The notes under the pieces: model-generated | Seen by the model: the letters and a program-made list of their open reading frames with translations, nothing else | What the model was told of the DNA's origin: nothing | The model's database searches: none | Assembly (NCBI GenBank): GCA_009377695.1 | Contig: WHTP01000060.1 | Location: forward strand, 1-35,415 | Reading direction: 5' to 3' | Length of the DNA: 35,415 nucleotides | Source of the DNA: Hyphomicrobiales bacterium | GTDB taxonomy: Bacteria > Pseudomonadota > Alphaproteobacteria > Rhizobiales > Xanthobacteraceae | Shown: positions 1-8,604 of the stretch, piece by piece | Numbering within the stretch: position 1 is the stretch's first letter | How the letters are laid out: every line of letters starts with the position of its first letter | Made by a program: the position numbers and the translations under genes

Positions 1-246
1 CGAGGACGGAAAATAGACATCCAGCAAGGCGACGGGATCGTTCGTGTCATAGCGCTCATCGCGCCGCGCCGTCACGCCGGCTGGGACATGCTTGTCGAGC
101 GCGGCGGCGATTGCGATGCCGCCCCGGTCCATGAGGACGCGATAGAAAATCGCTGACAGCCATGGGCTGAGCTGAAACGCCGCGTAGCCTGCACCGGCGA
201 GGACGGCAACCGCCGCAAGCACCCAGAGGATCGCTTTCTTCAGCAT
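1..246 (-). CDS. alpha/beta hydrolase, N-terminal part (runs off left edge)
   Basis: Reading the minus strand from an ATG at 246 gives 82 codons open to the window edge. A strong ribosome binding site, AGGAGA, lies five bases upstream and fixes the start. The product opens with MLKKAILWVLAAVAVLAG, a hydrophobic signal anchor or signal peptide, which points to export or inner-membrane anchoring. A segment ending in RYDTNDPVALLDVYFPSS follows. That 'LDVYxP' strand typically opens the alpha/beta hydrolase (esterase/carboxylesterase) fold, ahead of the HGG oxyanion motif. The catalytic Ser-Asp-His residues would lie outside the window, so the activity cannot be confirmed. The family call is inferred from the N-terminus only; the reading frame itself is well supported. 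Confidence 0.6.
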   Translation of the reverse strand, partial: MLKKAILWVLAAVAVLAGAGYAAFQLSPWLSAIFYRVLMDRGGIAIAAALDKHVPAGVTARRDERYDTNDPVALLDVYFPSS

Positions 247-502
247 CGCTGTCTCCTGAAGCGGGCGACGTAAGGTGCAGCAATTGGCGGATCGTCACAG
301 CGATTCGAAGACGCGCATTCTTCGCGCGACCCTTTAGCGGAGCATCGCGCAGGCCATTACACCTAAGGACAAATTCGTCGGACCGAAGTGCAATCCCGTT
401 AAGCAGCCGTATGAGAGGATCGGCAACGGCCAGAGCTCCTTCTGGTTTTCATCGCGTGCTCTTGCAGGGGATATCGAACGTAACCGACGAGTGGAGGCTG
501 AC

Positions 503-1024
503 ATGCAAAAAGTCCTGGTTGCCGCGCTTGGAACCCTGTTGCTGACCACCGCTTTCGCCAGCGAAGCCTTTGCCCAACGCGGCGGCTTCCGAGGCGGTGG
601 ATCCCACGCAGGTGGCTTTCGCGGCGTCGGTATCACCGGCGGTGGTTTCCGCGGCGGTTTTGCCGGCCGCGGTTTCCGCGGCGCCAATGTCGCTGGCTTA
701 GGATGGCGAGGCGGCCGCGCGTGGCGCGGCGCAGGTTGGCGTGGCGGCAACGTGGCCTGGCGCGGCCGCGGATGGGGCTATCGGAATCGCCCGTTCCTGT
801 GGGGCGCAGCCGCAGCGCTCGGGACTGCCGCCGCTCTCTCTGCCTTCTCCTACCCATATGGGTACGACTATGGGTATGCGGGCTATGACCCGTATGCTTA
901 CGGCTACACCAGCTACGGCCCGGGCTACAGTTACGCCGGCTACGGCTATGAAGCATGTCCGATGACGCCGCGACTCGTCCGGAGCGGCTGGGGCTATCGG
1001 CGCGTTTGGATGCCGGCTTGCTGA
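503..1024 (+). CDS. secreted Gly/Arg/Tyr-rich small protein
   Basis: A 173-residue protein. The ATG at 503 is preferred over a GTG twelve bases earlier because GGAGG sits five bases before it. Residues 1 to about 26 form a signal peptide (MQKVLVAALGTLLLTT, cleavage likely after AFA), so the product is exported. The mature part has three zones: RGG/GFRGG/WRGG repeats to about residue 95, one hydrophobic stretch (FLWGAAAALGTAAALSAF), then a Tyr-Gly zone (YGYDYGYAGYDPYAYGY). It ends in a short basic-aromatic tail carrying two cysteines (EACPMTP and WMPAC). Such proteins are common in Hyphomicrobiales and are usually annotated as hypothetical or glycine-rich. No enzymatic motif is visible. A surface or envelope structural role is a guess from composition. 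Confidence 0.8.
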   Translation: MQKVLVAALGTLLLTTAFASEAFAQRGGFRGGGSHAGGFRGVGITGGGFRGGFAGRGFRGANVAGLGWRGGRAWRGAGWRGGNVAWRGRGWGYRNRPFLWGAAAALGTAAALSAFSYPYGYDYGYAGYDPYAYGYTSYGPGYSYAGYGYEACPMTPRLVRSGWGYRRVWMPAC

Positions 1025-1078
1025 CAACCAGGGCTGTGCCACGCGGCGACGCCGTAAGTCATGGCGGTCGTATTTGCG

Positions 1079-1167
1079 CCCCTCTCCATCCGAACTCGGG
1101 TTTACCCGAGTTCGGCACTATTCGAGGGTCGAAGTCGGAAACATCCGACTTCGACGTGGGAGAGGGG
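1079..1167. repeat. compound palindromic element, copy 1
   Basis: The outer arms are CCCCTCTCC (1079-1087) and GGGAGAGGGG (1158-1167). Inside are two perfect hairpins: CCGAACTCGGGT paired with ACCCGAGTTCGG (1090-1101 / 1104-1115), and GTCGAAGTCGGA paired with TCCGACTTCGAC (1128-1139 / 1144-1155). An inverted second copy lies at 1276-1362. This is typical of dispersed extragenic palindromes in this bacterial order. Confidence 0.8.
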
Positions 1168-1195
1168 CATGGAAGCTTTCCAACGAGTCACGATA

Positions 1196-1250
1196 GGGTG
1201 AGGGGGTCGCTTCGGAAATAACGTCATCTTGCGAAGAGACCCCCTCACCC
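1196..1250. repeat. inverted repeat linking the two compound elements
   Basis: GGGTGAGGGGGTC (1196-1208) pairs perfectly with GACCCCCTCACCC (1238-1250). A shorter CTTCG/CGAAG pairing lies inside the loop. It sits between the two inverted compound elements and appears to be the centre of the composite structure. Confidence 0.75.
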
Positions 1251-1275
1251 ATCTGCGTTCGCGGATTCTTTCTTG

Positions 1276-1362
1276 AGCCCTCTCCCAGTCGAAGTCGGAT
1301 GTTTCCGACTTCGACCACTTCATTATGCCGAACTTGGGTAAACCCAAGTTCGGGTGGGCGAG
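1276..1362. repeat. compound palindromic element, copy 2 (inverted)
   Basis: This has the same parts as 1079-1167 in opposite order. GTCGAAGTCGGA pairs with TCCGACTTCGAC (1288-1299 / 1304-1315), and CCGAACTTGGGT pairs with ACCCAAGTTCGG (1328-1339 / 1342-1353). Relative to copy 1, the second stem carries one C-to-T change and the matching G-to-A change, so base pairing is kept. Confidence 0.8.
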
Positions 1363-1549
1363 GGCACGAGATGCAAGCGCCGATTTTGTTGATGGCACGG
1401 GCACGCGGGCACGCACCAAGTAGAAGCCCCGGCCGACTGCAGCCGGCCGGGGCCTTGGAGAAGCCCACCCCGTCTTGGGGGTGTTTGGGGGGACGCGGGC
1501 AGGCGCTCTCCGATCAGCATTCTCCGATCAGCAGCACGCGCGGTGCTCT

Positions 1550-1667
1550 CCCTCCCCTTGAAAAGGGGAGGGTTGGGGAGGGGATCAAATGGCGCTTGAT
1601 TTTGATCCCCACCCGGCTCCCCCCGATCAAGTCGGGGGTCGCCGACCTCCCCTTTTCAAGGGGAGGT
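1550..1667. repeat. cluster of CCTCCCCTT hairpins
   Basis: Two perfect 10-bp hairpins with 3-nt loops flank the cluster: CCCTCCCCTT with AAGGGGAGGG (1550-1559 / 1563-1572), and ACCTCCCCTT with AAGGGGAGGT (1645-1654 / 1658-1667). Between them a GGGATCAAA / TTTGATCCC pairing is visible, so the cluster can fold as a branched structure. It shares no obvious core with the 1079-1362 elements. Confidence 0.75.
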
Positions 1668-2299
1668 AACCGGACTCGCTGGACCGCTTCGAATCCACTC
1701 AAACTCATCCTGCCTTAGCTCCCGGCTCTGCACTCGCGTGCACTCATTGCGGACAACAAGAGGAGCCTCAGGCGCTCGCTTGGCCGGGACACGAGAAAGC
1801 GCGGTGCACCAAGCAAGAATGGCGCTGCGCCTGCCCACACCGTCAACAATCCTGTGCATACGCGCGTCTTGTGAGTTAGCGGCCTCTGTTCGGCATTTCT
1901 CATGAATTCAAGGCGCGCGGCACGCGTCGTTGCTCACACGATGTCAACAATCTGCAGCGCGCTCAACTTGACCGGCGCGTTGCCTGTGAGAAGGTTGCGC
2001 CGTCCCGTTCGCCGCTGAGGGTGCTCTTCGCGAGGCATTGCCAAGGGCAGAACGGGATGCGGCGTCCTGCGCGTTGCCTTGCAAGCAACACCCGGGAGGC
2101 TCCGGGTACCGCTCTGACCACTAAGAGCGGACGCGAAGGGTCTTCGCGTGAGCGTCGAGACCGCGAGGTGTCGTGCTTAGCATGGGCCCGGAAGCCAAAA
2201 GTCGCCGCGTGTGGAGCGCCGAGAGGCGAACGTCCTGATCGCAAAGGACGTGAGGCGCATCGCACGAAAGCGCGTTCACGCGCGTTTTCGACGCGCCGA

Positions 2300-2337
2300 A
2301 AGCGCGTTTACGCGCGTCTTCGACGCGCTATGGCGCC
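2300..2337 (-). repeat. 38-bp dispersed repeat, copy 1 (inverted)
   Basis: The sequence from 2300 to 2337 is the exact reverse complement of 2589-2626. Its core is CGTCGAAGACGCGCGTAAAC when read on the minus strand. It belongs to the same family as the copy at 15082-15117. A related degenerate stretch lies just upstream at about 2270-2296. Confidence 0.85.
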
Positions 2338-2460
2338 TGCGGGCCGGTGCCACCGGCCCGAACGGATGCTTCGCGCATCCACGCGCCTGTCGGCGCTCCG
2401 CCCCCTCACCTTTGTGAGCGGGACTGACAAACCTCGGAGAGCATTTTGCCTCGCGAGAAG

Positions 2461-2510
2461 GATGAGGCGTGCTTGCTCTATCAATGATGAGGCTTGCTTG
2501 CTCTATCACC
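2461..2510 (+). repeat. two-copy 25-bp tandem repeat
   Basis: Two adjacent 25-bp units, 2461-2485 and 2486-2510, both begin GATGAGGC and contain GCTTGCTCTATCA. They differ at one internal base and at the last two bases. They look like a recent slippage duplication next to the dispersed repeat that starts near 2512. Confidence 0.7.
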
Positions 2511-2511
2511 G

Positions 2512-2650
2512 TCACCCTGAGGTGCGAGGCCGAAGGCCGAGCCTCGAAGGGCGACGGCCACGATCCGGCCGTGCATCCTTCGAGGCTCGGCGCCATAGCG
2601 CGTCGAAGACGCGCGTAAACGCGCTTGTGGCGCCTCGCACCTCAGGATGA
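2512..2650 (+). repeat. long dispersed hairpin repeat, copy 2 (bounded by GTCACCCTGA / TCAGGATGAC)
   Basis: The element runs from a GTCACCCTGAGGTGCGAGG end to a CCTCGCACCTCAGGATGAC end, which pair with each other. The 38-bp core is at 2589-2626, inside a GGCGCC...GGCGCC stem. The same architecture recurs at about 15009-15142 with a different flanking stem. It ends about 40 bp past the stop codon of acetoacetyl-CoA synthetase, so it could act as its terminator, but no U-tract is seen. Confidence 0.75.
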
Positions 2651-2691
2651 CGGATCGAAAGTTCGCCGCGCGGAAGCAAAGCGGCGGTGAC

Positions 2692-4650
2692 CTAGTTCCG
2701 CAGCTCCGCCAGATCCTTGTACAGCGCGAGTGCTTCCGGATTGGCGAGCGCCTCGGTGTTCTTCACCGCGCGTCCATGCACGACGTCGCGCACCGCCAAT
2801 TCCGTGATCTTGCCCGAACGCGTGCGCGGAATGTCGGCAACGGCGACGATCTTCGCCGGCACATGGCGCGGCGAAAGGCCGCCGCGGATGGTGCGCCGGA
2901 TTTTCTCTCGCAGCGCGTCGTCGAGCGTCACGCCTTCTTTCAGCCGCACGAACAGCACGATCCGCACGTCGCCATCCCAATCCTGGCCGATGCAGATGGC
3001 CTCGACGACCTCCGGGATCTGCTCGACCTGCGCATAGATTTCCGCGGTCCCGATGCGCACGCCGCCGGGATTGAGCGTCGCATCCGAGCGGCCGTGGATG
3101 ATCATTCCGCCGTGCGGCGTCCACTCCGCGAAATCGCCGTGATGCCAGATGCCGGGGAAGCGCTCGAAATAGGCGGCGCGATATTTCTTGCCGTCGGGGT
3201 CGTTCCAGAACTTCACCGGCATCGATGCGAACGGCACCGTGCAGACGAGCTCGCCTTTGCCTTCCGCCAGCGGCTTGCCGTCCGTCGAGTAGACGTCCAT
3301 CGCCATGCCGAGCCCGGGCGCCTGGATCTCGCCCTTCCACACCGGCGAGGTCGGATCGCCGAGCACGAAGCACGACACGATGTCGGTGCCGCCCGAGATC
3401 GAGGCCAGATGCACGTCGGCTTTGATGTCGCGGTAGACATACTCGAAGCTTTCCGGGGCAAGAGGGGAGCCCGTCGACGTGATCATCCGCAACGCCGAAA
3501 GGTCATGGCTGCGCGCCGGTGCGAGGCCGGCCTTGCTGCAGGCGTCGATGTATTTCGCGGACGTGCCGAACACGTTGATGCGCTCGTCCTGGGCATAGTC
3601 CCAGAGCGAATTTGGAGTCGGTGCAAATGGCGAGCCGTCATAGAGCATCAAGGTCGCGCCGGTGCCAAGGCCGGAGATCAGCCAGTTCCACATCATCCAG
3701 CCGAGCGTCGTGAAATAGAACAGCCGCTCGCCCTGACGCAGGTCGCATTGCAGGCGATGCTCCTTCAGATGCTGCAGCAGCGTGCCGCCGGCGCCATGCA
3801 CGATGCATTTCGGCACGCCGGTCGTGCCCGACGAGAACAGGATATAGACCGGGTGGTCGAACGGCAGGCGTTCGAACGTGACCGGCTTGGCGGTGAATGG
3901 GTTAAGGAATTCAGTCAGCGTCACGGCACGCGGCAGCGCCTGCGCCACCTGCTGGGCTTCGCCGAGATAGTCGGCGATGACGATCGGTTTGGCCGATGGA
4001 AGCTGCTCCACGATCGGTTTGAGCTTGTCCAGAAGCCGGATCGGCTTGCCGTTGTACCAGTACCCGTCGACCGCCACGAACACCTTGGGCTCGATCTGCC
4101 CGAAGCGGTCGAGCACGCCGCGCTCGCCGAAGTCGGGCGAGCAGGACGACCAGATCGCGCCGATCGAGGTCACGGCCAGCACCAGCGCGACTGCGTCCGG
4201 ACCGTTCGGCAGCATGGCGGCGACGCGGTCACCGACCCCGACGCCGGCCGCGCGCAAGGCCTGCTGCAGGCGCGAGACCTGCGCGTGAAGGTCCGCAAAC
4301 GTCATGCGGCTGTTGGCCTTGTCCTCGCCGCGGAACACGATCGCCTCCTGGTCATCGGTGCGGCGCAGCAGGTTCTCGGCGAAATTGAGCATTGCGTCCG
4401 GCAGGAAGCGGGCGCCCGGCATCTTGCCGTGGTCGGAGACGAGCCGTTCGCCTTTGTCTCCAATGACATCGCAGAAGTCCCAGACCAGGCTCCAGAACAG
4501 ATCGGGATGCGCGACCGACCAGGCGTGCAGGTCGCGGTAATCGCTGAGCCGCGTCCCGTGGCGGCGGTCGACCTCCGTCATGAAGGCCCGGACCTGGCTG
4601 GCTGCGGCCGTGTCGGCGGACGGTATCCACAGCGGCGGCGTGTCGCTCAT
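2692..4650 (-). CDS. acetoacetyl-CoA synthetase (acetoacetate-CoA ligase)
   Basis: A 652-residue cytoplasmic enzyme of the ANL (adenylate-forming) superfamily. It activates acetoacetate with ATP and CoA to acetoacetyl-CoA, feeding ketone-body and polyhydroxybutyrate degradation into central metabolism. The AMP-binding loop SSGTTGVPK is at about residues 273-281. [20 protein letters not shown], a stretch characteristic of acetoacetyl-CoA rather than acetyl-CoA synthetases, lies at about 317-336. The HGDFAEW and [16 protein letters not shown] motifs follow at about 504-535. The catalytic lysine in [10 protein letters not shown] is near residue 613. The ATG at 4650 is chosen over one nine codons upstream because GGGAGAG precedes it at good spacing. 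The length is normal for the family. It is divergent from the AsmA-family gene, with about 150 bp between them. Confidence 0.93.
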   Translation of the reverse strand: MSDTPPLWIPSADTAAASQVRAFMTEVDRRHGTRLSDYRDLHAWSVAHPDLFWSLVWDFCDVIGDKGERLVSDHGKMPGARFLPDAMLNFAENLLRRTDDQEAIVFRGEDKANSRMTFADLHAQVSRLQQALRAAGVGVGDRVAAMLPNGPDAVALVLAVTSIGAIWSSCSPDFGERGVLDRFGQIEPKVFVAVDGYWYNGKPIRLLDKLKPIVEQLPSAKPIVIADYLGEAQQVAQALPRAVTLTEFLNPFTAKPVTFERLPFDHPVYILFSSGTTGVPKCIVHGAGGTLLQHLKEHRLQCDLRQGERLFYFTTLGWMMWNWLISGLGTGATLMLYDGSPFAPTPNSLWDYAQDERINVFGTSAKYIDACSKAGLAPARSHDLSALRMITSTGSPLAPESFEYVYRDIKADVHLASISGGTDIVSCFVLGDPTSPVWKGEIQAPGLGMAMDVYSTDGKPLAEGKGELVCTVPFASMPVKFWNDPDGKKYRAAYFERFPGIWHHGDFAEWTPHGGMIIHGRSDATLNPGGVRIGTAEIYAQVEQIPEVVEAICIGQDWDGDVRIVLFVRLKEGVTLDDALREKIRRTIRGGLSPRHVPAKIVAVADIPRTRSGKITELAVRDVVHGRAVKNTEALANPEALALYKDLAELRN

Positions 4651-4804
4651 CGAAGCTCTCCCGGAGTATCGCACCATGCTTTAACAACTTGATCTTGGAA
4701 ACGCCTCGAAGGCGGCCCCAAAAGCGTCACAGACTGCAACAATATTGCGCCTGACCCCCGTCGCTATCGTCCTGCGGCTTGGCCGCACAAAACCGGATCA
4801 TCCC

Positions 4805-6724
4805 GTGACCGCCGCCACCGGCATCAAGCGTGTTGGACTCGCGGTTGCAACCCTGCTTGGAGCGGGATTAGCGCTCATTTCGATTCTTTCGGTGGTGATC
4901 CCGGCCGACACCGTGCGCGACGCCGTCAAGGCGCAGATTCGCGAGGTGACCGGCCTCGATCCGGTGCTGCGCGGGGACGTCTCGGTCTCGCTCTTCCCGA
5001 CCGGCAGCGTCCGCTTCAACGACATCAGCCTCGGCGACAACCGCACTGGCGCTCCTGCCCTCTCGGCCCAGCAAATACTGGTGCATCTGCGATTTTTCCC
5101 CTTCCTGCTGGGGCGCATCCAGATCGCCGATGTCACGCTGGTCAAGCCGACGATCATGGTGTCCTTCGCGGCGAACGGCAGCTCGAACTGGGCCGGATAC
5201 ATTGACACCCTCGCCGAGGCGCTCAAACCGAGCCAGGAATGGGTCAATTCGTTCTCGGAAATCCGCATCAGCGACGGCACCGTGGTCATTCGCGACGAGG
5301 GCTACCGCATCGTCGAGACCCTGAGCAACGTCGAGTTCGCCCTGGCCTGGCCGTCGTTTTCCCGGACATTCGCAGCGACGGGCCAATTCACCTGGAACGA
5401 CCAGACGTTCGACGGAACGCTGAGCCTGTCCGATTTCCTCGCAGCATTGACGGGCGATCGCACCGGCCTGAAGGTCCGCCTCACCGGTGCGCCGTTCAAG
5501 CTCGCGTTCGACGGCAACATGAGCTCCCAGCCCACTCTGAGGGTGGACGGCGTGCTGGCGGCCGACACCACCTCGCTGCGCAACGCTCTGCACTGGTCTG
5601 CCGACCGGTCGATCCCGGGCGCAGGCGGACCTTTCCAACGCTTTTCGCTCAAGGCGCAGACCAATGTGGCCGGGCGCAACATCGCGATGTCTAAGGTCAA
5701 TGTGGAGCTCGACGGCAATTCCGGCGAAGGCGTGCTGACCTATGTCGCGGACGGCCGCCAGACGTTGCAGGGCACGCTCGCCGTCGACGTGCTCAATCTG
5801 ACGCCGTATATGTCCGCGTTCCGCTTCCTCACGGCGGACCGGAACTGGAGCCGCCTGCCGCTCGAGCTCGATGCGCTCAGCGGCATCGACGTCGACGTCA
5901 GGATTTCGGCTGCGCGCGTGATGCTGGACGGGTTCAGGCTTGGCCAGACCGCGGTGGCAGCCAATCTCCGCGCCGGCAGCCTCACGCTCGCGATCGGCGA
6001 GTCGCAGGCATTCGGCGGCGTCATCAAGGGATCGCTCGCGCTCGCGAAGTCGACCGCCGGCGCCGATCTGCAGGCGCAGTTGCAATTCAACGACGTGATG
6101 CTCGACCAGACGCTCGACGCCTTCCTCGACGTGCGCCGGATCGAAGGGCGCGGCAATATCGGCATCACCGTTAGCGGCAGCGGCGGCAGCATCTACGAGC
6201 TGGCCAAGGCGCTGAACGGCTCGGTGACATTGTCGAGCCGCAAGGGCGCGATCGCGGGACTGAACGTCGAGCAGTCGCTCAAGCGGCTCGAGCGCAATCC
6301 GCTGGCGGTCCGCGGCAGCGACTTCAGTGGCGGCAGGACCCCCTATGACGAGCTCGAGGTGAAGCTGAAGGTCACCGACGGAACCGCCCATGCGCAGGAC
6401 GTTCGGATCGAGACCCAGGCCATGAAGGTCGGCGTAGCGGGGACGACGTCGATCCCGGCGCGCGATTTCGACCTGAAAGGCACTGCCAGCCTGCTGGGTG
6501 CCGATGCGGACTTCAAGCTCCCGTTCGTGGTGATGGGCACCTGGGATGACCCGCTGTTTTGGCCGGATATCCAGATGCTGATCCGCCGCTCCGGCGCGGC
6601 CGCCCCCCTGCTCGATGCCGTGCGCAACCGGCTGCAGCGCAACAAGGCGCCGGCTTTGAGCGGCGAAGCGGCTCCCTCCGCGGTGGCGGCCCCCGCCGCC
6701 CCTCACGCGGTGTCTCCCCAATAA
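4805..6724 (+). CDS. AsmA-family envelope protein
   Basis: A protein of about 639 residues anchored in the inner membrane. One N-terminal hydrophobic segment (GLAVATLLGAGLALISILSV) is followed by the AsmA-type opening: VRDAVKAQIREVTGLDPVLR, then DVSVSLFPTGSVRFNDISLG. The large remainder is periplasmic and rich in beta-strand. A typical AsmA C-terminal module follows, with RIEGRGNIGITVSGSGGS at about residue 455, then LNGSVTLSSRKGAIAGLNVE. AsmA-like proteins are linked to outer-membrane lipid and protein homeostasis and resemble bridge-like lipid-transfer proteins; the specific role here is unknown. The start is uncertain: the GTG at 4805 places the membrane segment near the N-terminus with a weak GGA upstream, whereas a TTG at 4745 has no visible ribosome site. 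The tail is Ala/Pro-rich. Confidence 0.85.
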   Translation: MTAATGIKRVGLAVATLLGAGLALISILSVVIPADTVRDAVKAQIREVTGLDPVLRGDVSVSLFPTGSVRFNDISLGDNRTGAPALSAQQILVHLRFFPFLLGRIQIADVTLVKPTIMVSFAANGSSNWAGYIDTLAEALKPSQEWVNSFSEIRISDGTVVIRDEGYRIVETLSNVEFALAWPSFSRTFAATGQFTWNDQTFDGTLSLSDFLAALTGDRTGLKVRLTGAPFKLAFDGNMSSQPTLRVDGVLAADTTSLRNALHWSADRSIPGAGGPFQRFSLKAQTNVAGRNIAMSKVNVELDGNSGEGVLTYVADGRQTLQGTLAVDVLNLTPYMSAFRFLTADRNWSRLPLELDALSGIDVDVRISAARVMLDGFRLGQTAVAANLRAGSLTLAIGESQAFGGVIKGSLALAKSTAGADLQAQLQFNDVMLDQTLDAFLDVRRIEGRGNIGITVSGSGGSIYELAKALNGSVTLSSRKGAIAGLNVEQSLKRLERNPLAVRGSDFSGGRTPYDELEVKLKVTDGTAHAQDVRIETQAMKVGVAGTTSIPARDFDLKGTASLLGADADFKLPFVVMGTWDDPLFWPDIQMLIRRSGAAAPLLDAVRNRLQRNKAPALSGEAAPSAVAAPAAPHAVSPQ

Positions 6725-6769
6725 CGCGGGATATTGGGGGATAACCACCTGATAACGGCTTTGGCCTAA

Positions 6770-6865
6770 CGTCGGCAGGCGAACCTGACGCTCGGTGCCC
6801 TGGTGATCGTGCCGGTGTGGTTCGTGGTCTATCTGTTCCGGCCGCCGCGCCCGCGCAGCGATTAG
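6770..6865 (+). pseudogene. possible 3' remnant of a membrane-protein gene
   Basis: Between the AsmA-family stop and the converging permease gene, 31 sense codons are open before a TAG at 6863-6865. They include the strongly hydrophobic LGALVIVPVWFVVYLFRP followed by a basic PRPRSD tail, as at the C-terminus of a membrane protein. An in-frame TAA at 6767 lies just upstream and no ATG or ribosome site is present, so nothing intact can be made from the usual start codons. The stop overlaps the permease stop on the other strand. This may be a degraded gene end or chance hydrophobicity; the parent family is not recognised. Confidence 0.25.
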
Positions 6866-7671
6866 ATTTGCCCGCCGATCGGGGCCGGCTTGGCGCCGGC
6901 GAATTTCGTCAACAGTGACGCCACGATGATTCCGGCCGCGACCACGCCGATGATGATCGTGCAGATCGCATTGATCTCCGGTTTCACGCCGAGACGGACT
7001 TCCGAATAGATGCGGATCGGCAGCGTGGTCGCGCCGGGCCCGGTCACAAAGTTCGCGACCACGAGATCGTCGAGCGACAGCATGAAAGCGAGCACCCAGC
7101 CTGCCGCGATCGCGGGCGCGATCAACGGCAAGGTCACGGTGATGAAGGTGCGCAACGGCGGACAGCCGAGGTCCATCGCCGCCTCTTCGAGGCTGCGGTC
7201 GAAACCGAGCAGTCGCGCCTGCACGATCACAGTGACAAAGCACATCGTCAGCGTCGTATGGGCGATCGTCACGGTCCAGAAGCCGCGCTCGATCTCGATC
7301 GCGACGAACAACAAGAGCAGCGCAAGCCCGGTGATCACTTCCGGCATCACCAGCGGCGCATAGACGAGCCCGCTGAACAGCAGCCGACCACGGAAGCGTC
7401 CGGCCCGCACCAGTGCCAGCGCGGCGAGCGTTCCGAGCACCGTCGCGGCGCAGGCGGTGAGGAAGGCGATGCGCAGCGAAATCCATGCCGCCTCGAGCAT
7501 GGCTTCGTTCCCGAGCAGCGAGACGTACCATCGCGTCGACCAGCCGCCCCAAACCGTGACCAGCCGCGACGCGTTGAACGAATAGATCACCAGGATCAGG
7601 ATCGGCAGATAGAGAAACGCCAGTCCGAGCGCGATTGATGTGACATTGAAAACTGAAAGGCCGCGGCGCAC
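6862..7671 (-). CDS. potI: ABC transporter permease, PotI/PotC type
   Basis: A 269-residue inner-membrane permease of the spermidine/putrescine type (BPD_transp_1). About six hydrophobic segments are visible, beginning with IALGLAFLYLPILILVIYSF. The cytoplasmic EAA-like coupling loop is at EEAAMDLGCPPLRTFITVTL. It starts at a GTG (7671) only three bases after the stop of the preceding permease, with GGAG eight bases upstream, which indicates translational coupling. With the ATPase and the other permease it would form a membrane complex importing polyamine-like or similar organic cations. Substrate cannot be fixed because the cognate binding protein is not next to these genes. The symbol is given by family resemblance. 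Confidence 0.85.
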   Translation of the reverse strand: MRRGLSVFNVTSIALGLAFLYLPILILVIYSFNASRLVTVWGGWSTRWYVSLLGNEAMLEAAWISLRIAFLTACAATVLGTLAALALVRAGRFRGRLLFSGLVYAPLVMPEVITGLALLLLFVAIEIERGFWTVTIAHTTLTMCFVTVIVQARLLGFDRSLEEAAMDLGCPPLRTFITVTLPLIAPAIAAGWVLAFMLSLDDLVVANFVTGPGATTLPIRIYSEVRLGVKPEINAICTIIIGVVAAGIIVASLLTKFAGAKPAPIGGQI

Positions 7672-7674
7672 CGA

Positions 7675-8604
7675 TCAATCTCCGCGTTCCAATCGCCGTG
7701 CCTGCACGTGCTGATAGAGCACCAGCGGCACGATCAACAGCGCTAGCAGCACGACCGCGACCGCCGATGCAGCGGGCCAGTCGCGATTGCCGAAGAACTC
7801 GAGCCACAGCGTCTGTCCGATCATCATCGCGCCGGAGCCGCCGAGCAGGTCCGGGATGACGAACTCGCCGACGATCGGAATGAAGCAGAGCAGCGATCCG
7901 GCGATGATGCCGGGCAAAGCGAGCGGAACCGTCACCAGCCAGAATGCCTTCCAGCGCGGGCAGCCGAGATCGGCCGCGGCTTCGAACAAGCTCTCGTCCA
8001 TGCGTTCGAGCGTCGCGTAGATCGGCAGTACCATGAACGGCAGATAGGTGTAGACGATGCCGATGAAGATCGCGATGTCAGTCGAGATCCATACCGGCGG
8101 CGTGTCGACAATGCCAAGCGCGAGCAGCGCCTGATTGAGCAGACCGTCGCGCTGGAGAATCGTCATCCAGGCATAGACGCGGATCAGGAATGACGTCCAG
8201 AACGGCAGCACGATCAGCATGAACAGCACGCCCTGCCACTGTCGCGGCGCGCGCGCCATGCCGTAGGCAATCGGAAATCCGAGCACGAGCAGCATCGCCG
8301 TCGACGCGAGCGCGATGGCCAAGCTGCGGCCATACGACGACAGATAGAGCGAGTCGCTCACGAGCCGCGCGTAGCCCGCGAACGACAGTTCGGAGACGAA
8401 CTCGCGCAGCGTCTCGAAACCGCCGGTGATGTCGAGTTGCGGCAGATAGGGTGGCTGCGCTGTCGCGTATTGCGACAGGCTGATCTTGAATACGATCAGG
8501 AACGGCACCAGGAAAAATGCGATCAGCCACAGGTACGGGATCAGGATGACAAGCCGTTGTCCCCAAGAGCGCGCCTCAGCGCGGGGTTGTGTCGCGGGAG
8601 TCAT
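7675..8604 (-). CDS. potH: ABC transporter permease, PotH/PotB type
   Basis: A 309-residue inner-membrane permease. The N-terminal RLVILIPYLWLIAFFLVPFL segment and the coupling loop FEAAADLGCPRWKAFWLVTV (about residues 206-225) are typical of PotB/PotH. The periplasmic loop after the first segment is long, as usual for this subfamily. Its ATG (8604) overlaps the stop codon of the ATPase gene by four bases (ATGA), so the two are translationally coupled. Gene order on the minus strand is ATPase, PotH-like, PotI-like, the standard order for this transporter class. Confidence 0.87.
   Translation of the reverse strand: MTPATQPRAEARSWGQRLVILIPYLWLIAFFLVPFLIVFKISLSQYATAQPPYLPQLDITGGFETLREFVSELSFAGYARLVSDSLYLSSYGRSLAIALASTAMLLVLGFPIAYGMARAPRQWQGVLFMLIVLPFWTSFLIRVYAWMTILQRDGLLNQALLALGIVDTPPVWISTDIAIFIGIVYTYLPFMVLPIYATLERMDESLFEAAADLGCPRWKAFWLVTVPLALPGIIAGSLLCFIPIVGEFVIPDLLGGSGAMMIGQTLWLEFFGNRDWPAASAVAVVLLALLIVPLVLYQHVQARRLERGD

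Larger units (their letters stand above)
1025..2691. other. 1.7 kb gene-free block dense in palindromes
   Basis: I see no credible gene on either strand. The open frames here have no recognisable domain and run through hairpin repeats. The block contains an inverted pair of compound palindromic elements (1079-1362), a hairpin cluster (1550-1667), a GGGCCGGTG/CACCGGCCC hairpin (2341-2359), a two-copy 25-bp tandem repeat (2461-2510), and two inverted copies of a 38-bp repeat (2300-2337 and 2589-2626). These are listed separately. The block lies between the 3' end of the glycine-rich protein gene and the 3' end of acetoacetyl-CoA synthetase, so it separates two converging genes and need not hold a promoter. 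Confidence 0.7.

Noticed and set aside
1021-2650. Several 60-209 codon frames in the palindrome-rich block
   Set aside because: They run through hairpin repeats, have low-complexity Arg/Pro/Ser products and lack ribosome sites.
2647-4692. Plus-strand open frame of 681 codons opposite acetoacetyl-CoA synthetase
   Set aside because: Shadow frame. The minus-strand product has all ANL-family motifs.
4868-7807. Very long minus-strand open frame (979 codons) opposite the AsmA-family gene
   Set aside because: It is a high-GC shadow. The product is Arg/Asp/His-rich without domains, while the plus-strand frame has a membrane anchor and AsmA motifs, and its upstream part overlaps the two permease genes.
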